Below, piece after piece: positions 10,704 to 16,686 of a stretch of 26,746 bases of DNA; within the stretch, counting starts at the first letter, position 1, and the number at the start of each line of letters is the position of its first letter. The notes under the pieces are model-generated. The model was given only the letters and a program-made list of their open reading frames with translations, did not search any database and was not told where the DNA came from. The stretch is from NCBI GenBank assembly GCA_035762175.1, contig DASTPP010000277.1:1-26746 (forward strand). Direction: 5' to 3'. The position numbers were made by a program, and so were the translations under genes. Source of the DNA: DASTPP01 sp035762175. GTDB taxonomy: Bacteria > Myxococcota_A > Polyangia > Polyangiales > Polyangiaceae.

Positions 10704-11890
10704 AGGCCCGCCGCTTCGCCCCCACCGCCCTCGCGCTCGCCGCCGCGGCGCTCGCGCCGTCGTTCGCGGCGGCCAAGCCCCCCATCCGCGACATCGTCCG
10801 CGGCACCGTCCGCGAGCCCTTCGGCCGCAATACCATCCGCGAACCCCTCCCCGAGACCGACGCGATCGACCCCTTCGACGGAGGGCCGCGGCCGGACGGC
10901 GTCAGCGAGCCGCCCGCGGCGGTCCCCCGCCTGCCCTTGGTCTCGCCGCCGGCCCCGCTCGAGCCGGGGCGGGCCCCCGAGAAGCTCGCGTGGTCGTACG
11001 AAACCGAGGGCCTGCGCGTCGTCGGCGCCGAGGGGCTGCCCCCCGACCAGTCGCCGCAGTTCCGGCACTTGCGCGCCGTGGCCCCCGCGCGCCCGAAGGC
11101 CCGCAAGAAGAAGGCGCCGCCGCCCGCGCCGCGCCGCGCCGACACCGACACCGCGTGGGTGCGGGTCGAGGGCGCGTCGTCGGCCCCGACGCTCGTCGCC
11201 TTCGCCTGGCAGGCGCCCGAGTCGAAGTACGCGCGGGCGCTCTCGATGCCCTGCCGCCCCTGGCTCGAGGCGCCCGTGCGCTGGCCGCTGCGCTGGGAGA
11301 GCGTGCGCGAAGGCGAGGCGGGCGCGCCGCTCTGGCAGGTCAACGACGGCTGGTACGACGAGCGATCGTGCCAGGTCTCGCTCGAGCGGCGCACCGCCCT
11401 GCGGCCGGCGGTCCTGGTGCGCCAGGGGCAGACGCCCATGGTGCTCGGCGCCCGCGACGACGACGCCGTCGTCTTCCTCGTCGCGCCGACGCGCACGCTG
11501 CAGGCGCACGATCTCGGCGGCGGCGCGCGCACGACGCAGGGCCCCTTCGCCCGCGTGCGCGTCCCGGTCGGGCCGGGCCTCGCCTCGACGCTCGTCGCCT
11601 CGTTCACGGGCGCGTCGGCCCCATCTTGGTGGAAGCGCCCGAACGCGGGCGCCGCCGCGCCCGTCCAGCCCGGCGCCGAGCCGATCCTGCTCGAGGTGCG
11701 CGTCGATCTGAGCCAGGCGGTGGCCGAGCGCGAGCCGACGCTGGCGATCCAGCGGGTGACCGATCGGCCCGAGCTGTCGCTGCCCGTGCCGCCCAAGGCG
11801 CCGCCGCTGCCGCAGCTCCGGGGCTCGCGGCAGGGCCCCGGCGAGGGCGGCGGCCAGGCGGCGTTGGCGCCGGCCCAGGCGAAGCGCTGA
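10700..11890 (+). CDS. Secreted protein of unknown function, coupled to the cytochrome lipoprotein
   Basis: The GTG at 10700 overlaps the TGA of the preceding gene (GTGA). The product has 396 residues with a signal peptide (KARRFAPTALALAAAALAPSFAAA) and a likely cleavage after AAA. It then has a Pro-rich stretch (about 40-150) with a basic patch KARKKKAPPPAPRR, and a folded part rich in Trp and Cys (ALSMPCRPWLEAPVRWPLRWE, WQVNDGWYDERSCQVSLERR). No family is recognised. The coupling to a di-haem cytochrome lipoprotein suggests an envelope role, possibly as a partner or substrate of that protein. Confidence 0.8.
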   Translation: MKARRFAPTALALAAAALAPSFAAAKPPIRDIVRGTVREPFGRNTIREPLPETDAIDPFDGGPRPDGVSEPPAAVPRLPLVSPPAPLEPGRAPEKLAWSYETEGLRVVGAEGLPPDQSPQFRHLRAVAPARPKARKKKAPPPAPRRADTDTAWVRVEGASSAPTLVAFAWQAPESKYARALSMPCRPWLEAPVRWPLRWESVREGEAGAPLWQVNDGWYDERSCQVSLERRTALRPAVLVRQGQTPMVLGARDDDAVVFLVAPTRTLQAHDLGGGARTTQGPFARVRVPVGPGLASTLVASFTGASAPSWWKRPNAGAAAPVQPGAEPILLEVRVDLSQAVAEREPTLAIQRVTDRPELSLPVPPKAPPLPQLRGSRQGPGEGGGQAALAPAQAKR

Positions 11891-11948
11891 CGGCGGCGCG
11901 GGGCGGGCTCCCCGCCCGAGGGCCTACCCGAAGGGGGCGCGCTGGCGT

Positions 11949-12545
11949 ATGGTCGCGCGCGCCATGCGAGGCCCGCCCCGTCTGGTGCTGTCACTCGCGG
12001 CCGGCCTGGCGTGCCTGGCCGCGACGTCGCTCGCGCGCGCCGACGAGGGCGACGACGACGGCGAGGGCCCGCTGCCGACGCCGACGCTGCCCTGGGCCCT
12101 GCTGCAGCTGGCGCCGAGCCCGGGCCTGCTGGCGGGGCCCGACGGCACGCACTTCTCGCTGCGCTGGCAGGTGACGCCGCTGCTCTACTCGTTCGGCATC
12201 CACCGGGGGTTGAGCCCCTGGCGCGTCGGCGTGGTCGAGCCGCTCATCCGGCAGGCGGGCTCGCTCGAGCTCTTCGTCTCGCCCGAGTACGCCGCCATCG
12301 GCGACCGCTTCGCGTCGCGCTGGCTCCTGCGCGCGGGGGTTCGATCGTACTTTCCCCTGCTGTCCGAGGGCGAGAGCCTCTCGGTCTCGGTCGGCTCGGG
12401 CGTGACGCTGCAGCGGGGCGAGCTCGGGGCGACGTACGAGGGCGGCGTCTACACGCTCTTCGGCGTCTTCGGGCTGCAGGTCGCCTACACGCCGCGCTTC
12501 GACGAGGGGCGCTTCGCGTTCACGCTGCGGCTGCGCTACTTCTGA
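11949..12545 (+). CDS. Probable outer-membrane beta-barrel protein
   Basis: The protein has 198 residues with a signal peptide (RLVLSLAAGLACLAATSLARA) followed by an acidic DEGDDDGEG segment. The rest alternates polar and hydrophobic residues in strand-like blocks (HFSLRWQVTPLLYSFGI, LELFVSPEYAAI, FAFTLRLRYF) and ends in phenylalanine, the usual last residue of outer-membrane barrels. The ATG at 11949 is chosen because GAAGGGGG lies about 10 bases upstream; an in-frame ATG at 11964 lacks such a site. No specific family is recognised. It could be a small porin-like or acyloxyacyl-type barrel. Confidence 0.75.
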   Translation: MVARAMRGPPRLVLSLAAGLACLAATSLARADEGDDDGEGPLPTPTLPWALLQLAPSPGLLAGPDGTHFSLRWQVTPLLYSFGIHRGLSPWRVGVVEPLIRQAGSLELFVSPEYAAIGDRFASRWLLRAGVRSYFPLLSEGESLSVSVGSGVTLQRGELGATYEGGVYTLFGVFGLQVAYTPRFDEGRFAFTLRLRYF

Positions 12546-12568
12546 CGCCGGCGCGCCGCCCGACGCCC

Positions 12569-13531
12569 ATGCGCCACGCCGGACGCCCCGCCCCCCTGCC
12601 GCGCCTCGCGCCGCTCGTGCCGCTCGCGCTCGCCGTCGGCCTCGGCGCCTGCCTGCCGGGGCGCTTTCTGGTGCGCAACCTCGAGGCGATGGCCGAGCCG
12701 ATGCAGCCGGCCCCCCGCCGCGCCGAAGACCCCGCGCGGCCCGACGCGCGCCTCGCGGCGCTCTGGGTAGGGCACGCGACGGTGCTCGTGCAGATCGACG
12801 ACAAGTTCGTGCTGACCGACCCGGTGTTCACCGACTCGGTGGGGCAGGTCTCGCGCCGGCTCGTCGCGCCGGGGCTCGAGCCCGAGCGGCTGCCGGCGCT
12901 CGAGGCCGTGGTCGTCTCGCACACGCACTTCGACCACCTCTCGCTCTCGTCGCTGCGGCGGCTCGAGGGGCGCGCCGAGCGCCTCTTCGTGCCGGCGGGG
13001 GCGCTCGTGTACGTGCCGAACTACGCCTTCCCCGCGGCGCCGCTCAAGCGCTTCGCCTCGTGGGCCTCGCCCGACGGGCTGCGCGTCACGGCCGTGCCGG
13101 TCGACCACGTCGGCGGCCGCTACGGCATCGATCAAGGCTGGATGGGCGGGCGCGCCCACACGGGCTACGTCATCTCGTACCACGGCTACAACGTGTATTT
13201 CGGGGGCGACACGGCCTACAAAAAAGAGTTCTTCGAGGAGACGCGGCGGCGCTTTCCGAAGATCGATCTCGCCATTTTGCCGATCGCGCCGATCAACCCG
13301 CGCGACTTCATGAAAAAGACGCACATGAGCCCGGACGAGGCCCTGCGCGCCTTCGACGACCTCGGCGCCGAGCGCATGATGCCCATTCACTTCGACACCT
13401 TCATCAACTCGACCGACGAGCGGGGCGAGGCGCGCGAGCGCTTCAAGCGGCTCGTCGCCGAGCGCAAGCTCGGGCCCGGCCGGGTGTCGGTGCTCGCGAT
13501 CGGCGAGCGGCACGTGTTCGTGCCGCGCTAA
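12569..13531 (+). CDS. Metallo-beta-lactamase-fold lipoprotein hydrolase (UlaG/NAPE-PLD-like)
   Basis: The protein has 320 residues. A signal segment ends in the lipobox LGAC (Cys28). The fold begins WVGHATVLVQIDDKFVLTDPVF, the typical opening of the UlaG/NAPE-PLD branch. The metal-binding motif HTHFDH is at 118-123, with further likely ligands in VDHVGG (His180), FGGDTAYKK (Asp214) and MPIHFDTF (His274). All metal ligands expected of an active two-metal hydrolase appear to be present. The likely reaction is hydrolysis of a phosphodiester or lactone, possibly a phospholipid given the similarity and the membrane anchor; the substrate is not assignable. It converges with the retron reverse transcriptase, whose frame stays open along the whole antisense strand of this gene. 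Confidence 0.9.
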   Translation: MRHAGRPAPLPRLAPLVPLALAVGLGACLPGRFLVRNLEAMAEPMQPAPRRAEDPARPDARLAALWVGHATVLVQIDDKFVLTDPVFTDSVGQVSRRLVAPGLEPERLPALEAVVVSHTHFDHLSLSSLRRLEGRAERLFVPAGALVYVPNYAFPAAPLKRFASWASPDGLRVTAVPVDHVGGRYGIDQGWMGGRAHTGYVISYHGYNVYFGGDTAYKKEFFEETRRRFPKIDLAILPIAPINPRDFMKKTHMSPDEALRAFDDLGAERMMPIHFDTFINSTDERGEARERFKRLVAERKLGPGRVSVLAIGERHVFVPR

Positions 13532-14971
13532 GCCCGCGGCGGCCACCTCGCGCGCCTCGAGCGCCTCGAGCCGCTCGAGGAAGGCGCGGCCCCGCGCGCG
13601 GTCGGTCATCATCACGAAGGCGGCCAGGCCCTTGAGCTGCTGCAGCGTCTCGCCGGGCTTGCCGGGCTTGCCCCGCTCGCGGTTGTGGATGGCCGCGCGC
13701 AGCCGCCGCACGACGTCGCGGGGCACCCGCGCGGGCGCGGCGTTCTCGGCCGGGGCGCGGTTGACGACGAGGCCCGTCACGCGCTGCGAGGCGCCGGGGC
13801 GCAGCACGCGGGTCTTCGAGGGGTGCGGGGCGAAGCCCTCGGCGCGCAGGATCGCCTTGACGCCCCGGAGCAGCCCCCCCACCGGCGCGCGGGCGGGGGC
13901 GTCGTCGCCCTCGGGCCGCCGCCACGAGAAGGTCAGGTCGTCGGCGTAGCGCGTGTAGCGGAAGCCGAAGGCGCGGGCGAGGCCCGAGAGGCGCCGGTCG
14001 AGGCGGACGCAGAGGGCGTTGGTGATGGCGGGCGAGGTCGGGGCGCCCTGCGGCAGCGAGCGGGGCCCGGTGGCGACGAAGTGCTGGCGCCCGCGGACGA
14101 TCATCGGCGCGCGCGGCGCCTCGGTGGCGAGCAGCGCGAGCAGGGTCGCCACGCCCTCGGGCAGGCCGCCCTTGCGCAAGAGGCCCTTGACCCGCCGCCA
14201 CGAGACGGACGGAAAGAAGTCTTTGACGTCGACCTTGACCAGCAGGTCGGCGCCCGCGTGCGGCTCGGCGTTGGTCACGATCGAGCGGCCGGCCAAGAAC
14301 CCGTGCGCGTTGCCGTGCACGGCGAACTTCTCGAACACGTTGCGCAGCGCCCAGCGCTGGGCCTCTTTCAGGTAGCGCTTGGGCGCGGTGATGGTGCGCT
14401 CGCTGTCGTCGCGCTTGGGTATGGTCCACCTCCGGTAGTGGCTGCCCGTGTCGACGTCGCGGTGGTAGGTCATCCAACGCAACGCCGGCAGGGTCACGCC
14501 GAGGGCCTTGGCCAGGTCGTCGGCGCTCGCGAGGCCGTCGAGCTGGTTCTGGCGGGCGCGCTCCTCGCGGCGCGGCACGTCGAAGGCGTCGGGCTTGGTC
14601 TCGTCGCGCCAGAAGGCCTCGGGGCCGAGGTGCACGACGTGCGTCGCCTTGTAGGCCGCCCACGCGAGCTTGCGCAGCGCGCGGCGCTCGGCCGCCTCGG
14701 CGCGCTTCTTCTCTTTGTAGCCCTCGCGCTCTTTGTCCGAGAGCTTCGCCGGGTCGACCCCGTCGGTCGACAGCCCCTTGGCCTTGAGCTGCGAGCCTAC
14801 CCACGCGTCGATGCCGCCCGCCTCGCGGATGGCCTGCCAGCGCGCGACGCGCTCGTCGTGGGCGCGCTTTCGCTCTTCGAGCGCGTGCGGCGAGGGCGCG
14901 GGAGCCGGCGCGACCTCGCGCGCGGGCTCGGGGCGGGCGGCCGAAAGCGAGGGGGCGACGATGGCGGTCAC
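13532..14971 (-). CDS. Retron-type reverse transcriptase (long, myxobacterial style)
   Basis: The GTG at 14971 is preceded by GAGG at 14982-14979. About 480 residues can be assigned, close to the 485 known for Mx162 RT. An N-terminal extension (1-140, basic helix KEREGYKEKKRAEAAERR) precedes the retron RT core. The core has HYRRWTIPKR (178-187), the retron-specific NAxxH (NAEPH, 234-238), motif A VDVKDFFPS with Asp248, motif B QGAPTSP (308-314), motif C YADD with Asp344-Asp345, and retron motif VTG (398-400). All catalytic residues are present. The enzyme should prime msDNA synthesis from the 2'-OH of a guanosine in its own ncRNA. Five candidate ncRNAs lie directly upstream on the same strand. 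Oddly, no stop follows the RT domain: the frame stays open to 12536, antisense to the convergent hydrolase. A TAG sits one base out of phase at 13530-13528, so the end given here is a judgement. Confidence 0.93.
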
Positions 14972-15021
14972 GGGCGTGCCTCGGGCTGGGGTTGGGGCGT
15001 TCGGGGCGGCGCCGTCGGCCG

Positions 15022-15288
15022 CCGGAGGGAGAGCCCGCCGCGCATCACCTTCCCCTCGCGGGGCACGGTAGCCTCACCGGTTCTCCGCCGTAGCTGCGCC
15101 GTCAGCGCGGGGAGAAACGGCGGCTCGCGTCGTTGCCTCAGTTCTCCCCGCGCTGACGGCGCAGCTACGGCGAAGAGAACCAAGACCAGGCTACCTTGCG
15201 GTGCGCTGGCGTGCGAAATGACCCGGGCGGCGCGACGCCGCCCGCGCGCTCGAGGCGCGAGGCTGGTGCGGGCGGGCTCTCTCCCCGG
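15022..15288 (-). ncRNA. Retron-like ncRNA unit 1 (RT-proximal)
   Basis: The a2/a1 arms are at 15022-15039 and 15271-15288, 18 positions with two imperfect pairs, extended inward by CGCA/TGCG. The candidate branch G, in AGC next to a1, is opposite base 15263. The msr-like part has a GGGCGGCG/CGCCGCCC hairpin. The msd hairpin is 15067-15195, with a 31-bp perfect stem (15086-15116 with 15142-15172) and a 25-nt loop. A CCCC-GCGA-GGGG tetraloop hairpin lies between the msd and a2. The arm carries GCCCGCC/GGCGGGC where unit 2 has GCCCGTC/GACGGGC, a compensatory change. The msDNA product is inferred. Confidence 0.82.
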
Positions 15289-15390
15289 GGGCCGGGGCTC
15301 GTGGTGCGAAGGGCGTCGTGGCGGCGTTCGGCGCCGCGAGAGGCGGGTCGGCGGGGCGCGGCGCGCGCCGAACGATCGGGGCGCCGGCCG

Positions 15391-15657
15391 GCCGAGAGAG
15401 AGCCCGTCGCGCATCACCTTCCCCTCTCGGGGCACGGTAGCCTCACCGGTTCTCCGCCGTAGAGGTGATCGCGCGGCGGGGAGAAACGGCGGTCTGCGTC
15501 GTTGCCTCAGTTCTCCCCGCCGCGCGATCACCTCTACGGCGAAGAGAACCAAGACCAGGCTACCTTGCGGTGCGTTGGCGTGCGAATGAACCCGGGCGGC
15601 GCGACGCCGCCCGCGCGCTCGAGGCGCGAGGCTGGTGCGGACGGGCTCTCTCTCGGC
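15391..15657 (-). ncRNA. Retron-like ncRNA unit 2
   Basis: The arms contain a perfect 17-bp inverted repeat, CCGAGAGAGAGCCCGTC at 15392-15408 with its complement at 15640-15656, plus one outer G-C pair. The candidate branch G is opposite 15632. The msd hairpin is 15436-15564; its 31-bp perfect stem joins 15455-15485 to 15511-15541 around a 25-nt loop that differs from unit 1 only in a short central run. The stem centre (GAGGTGATCGCG region) is unlike any other unit. The tetraloop hairpin is CCCC-GAGA-GGGG in the RNA sense. Confidence 0.82.
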
Positions 15658-15730
15658 GGGTCGGTCGGTGTTCGGGTGGGCGTTCGTTCGTCGGGTCGGG
15701 CGCGGCGCGCCTTCGGGGGGGCCGCTCGGT

Positions 15731-16001
15731 CGGCCGAGAGAGAGCTCGCCGCGCATCACCTTCCCCTCTCGGGGCACGGTAGCCTCACCGGTTCTCCGCC
15801 GTACCGCGGATCCTCCGCGGCGTAGAAACGGCGGCCGGCGTCGTTGGTTCCGTTCTACGCCGCGGAGGATCCGCGGTACGGCGAAGAGAACCAAGAACAG
15901 GCTACCTTGCGGCGTGCTGGCGTGCGAATGAACCCGGGCGGCGCGGCGCCGCCCGCGCGCTCGAGGCGCGAGGCTGGTGCGGGCGAACTCTCTCTCGGCC
16001 G
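15731..16001 (-). ncRNA. Retron-like ncRNA unit 3 (divergent apex)
   Basis: Arms 15731-15750 and 15982-16001 pair at 19 of 20 positions in DNA; the exception becomes G.U only in the minus-strand RNA. The candidate branch G is opposite 15974. The msd hairpin is 15778-15906; its 31-bp perfect stem joins 15797-15827 to 15853-15883. This unit differs where the others agree: the stem top is GTAGAA/TTCTAC instead of GGAGAA/TTCTCC (compensatory), and the loop ends GGTTCCG instead of GCCTCAG. The stem arm contains CCGCGGATCCTCCGCGG, itself almost palindromic. Confidence 0.8.
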
Positions 16002-16047
16002 ATCGTTCGGCCGCGGGCGAAGCGTCGGCGCGGCGGCGGGGCCGGCC

Positions 16048-16308
16048 GGGGGGGGGCCCGAGTCGCATCACCTTCCCCTCTCGGGGCACGGTAGCCTCAC
16101 CGGTTCTCCGCGCGACGAACGCCTTCTCGCGCGGGAGAAACGGCCGTTCGGGACGTTGCCTCAGTTCTCCCGCGCGAGAAGGCGTTCGTCGCGCGAAGAG
16201 AACCAAGACCAGGCTACCTTGCGGCGTGCTGGCGTGCGAATGAACCCGGGCGGCGCGGCGCCGCCCGCGCGCTCGAGGCGCGAGGCTGGTGCGACGGGGC
16301 CCCCGCCC
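16048..16308 (-). ncRNA. Retron-like ncRNA unit 4 (divergent a1/a2)
   Basis: The terminal arms have lost the GAGAGAGAG sequence but still pair: GTCGC/GCGAC (16062-16066 with 16291-16295), then an 8-bp run (16052-16059 with 16297-16304) and three outer pairs. The candidate branch G is opposite 16286. The msd hairpin is 16090-16218, with a 31-bp perfect stem (16109-16139 with 16165-16195) and a 25-nt loop. The arm holds an internal CGCGCGA...TCGCGCG inverted repeat. Kept pairing with changed sequence argues that the structure is what matters. Confidence 0.78.
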
Positions 16309-16314
16309 CGACGG

Positions 16315-16587
16315 CCGGCCGAGAGAGAGCCCGTCGCGCATCACCTTCCCCTCGCGGGGCACGGTAGCCTCACCGGTTCTCCGCGCTACCCGGCCATCGG
16401 GGCCCGGGAGAAACGGCGGCCGGCGTCGTTGCCTCAGTTCTCCCGGGCCCCGATGGCCGGGTAGCGCGAAGAGAACCAAGACCAGGCTACCTTGCGGTGC
16501 GTTGGCGTGCGAAATGACCCGGGCGGCGCGGCGCCGCCCGCGCGCTCGAGGCGCGAGGCTGGTGCGGACGAACTCTCTCTCGGCCGG
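16315..16587 (-). ncRNA. Retron-like ncRNA unit 5 (promoter-proximal)
   Basis: Arms 16315-16335 and 16567-16587 are complementary over 21 positions; two positions are C/A in DNA and become G.U pairs only in the minus-strand RNA. The candidate branch G is opposite 16559. The msd hairpin is 16363-16491, with a 31-bp perfect stem (16382-16412 with 16438-16468) and a 25-nt loop. The centre (CCCGGCCATCGGGGCCCGGG) is unique to this unit. It would be transcribed first. A GCCGGT/ACCGGC hairpin (16583-16597) overlaps its 5' edge. Confidence 0.82.
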
Positions 16588-16604
16588 TCGAACCGGCGCC
16601 CCTG

Positions 16605-16645
16605 ACATCTTACGAATCTCAGGTCGGTTTTCTATTCGAATCGAT
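16605..16645 (-). promoter_or_regulatory. AT-rich promoter candidate for the retron array and RT
   Basis: This short stretch is clearly less GC-rich than its surroundings and lies just upstream of unit 5. A TAAGAT -10-like hexamer (16612-16607, minus strand) would start transcription near 16600, just before the a1 arm at 16587. No good -35 box is visible at 16-18 bp, so the call rests on position and composition. Confidence 0.35.
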
Positions 16646-16659
16646 CGCGGCGCGCTCGC

Positions 16660-16686
16660 GGGGGGCGGCATGGTCGTGTGCCCCCC
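16660..16686 (-). terminator. Hairpin immediately after the SWIM gene stop
   Basis: GGGGGGC and GCCCCCC (16660-16666 and 16680-16686) form a 7-bp stem with a 13-nt loop directly after the TGA at 16687. There is no U-run. It may be a weak terminator or transcript-end stabiliser separating the HEAT/SWIM operon from the array, or it may allow read-through. Confidence 0.4.

Larger units (their letters stand above)
15022..16587 (-). repeat. Array of five tandem retron-like msr-msd units
   Basis: Five homologous units of about 260-275 bp lie in the same orientation, separated by 102, 73, 46 and 6 unrelated bases (from RT-proximal to distal). Each has long terminal inverted repeats, a conserved msr-like part and a hairpin of exactly 129 nt. 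The hairpin has a conserved base (GGTAGCCT/AGGCTACC, GGTTCTC/GAGAACC) and a 25-nt loop. Conserved parts are nearly identical between units, while the middle of the long stem differs in every unit yet pairs perfectly. The array ends about 50 bp before the RT start and begins 98 bp after the SWIM gene, all on the minus strand. A frame across it encodes a repetitive Arg-rich product, rejected as a chance frame. Confidence 0.92.

Noticed and set aside
12536..13528. C-terminal half of the RT frame as a real domain
   Set aside because: It is exactly antisense to a convincing metallo-beta-lactamase gene and its translation has no recognisable fold; open antisense frames are common at this GC content.
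15022..16587. CRISPR array
   Set aside because: Units are about 260-275 bp with long inverted repeats and variable parts that are paired within each unit; there are no short regular repeats and no cas genes.
14968..16671. A 567-codon open frame over the repeat array (minus strand)
   Set aside because: Its product is a repetitive Arg/Pro-rich string that follows the repeat units, and pairing of stems and arms explains the conservation better than protein coding does.
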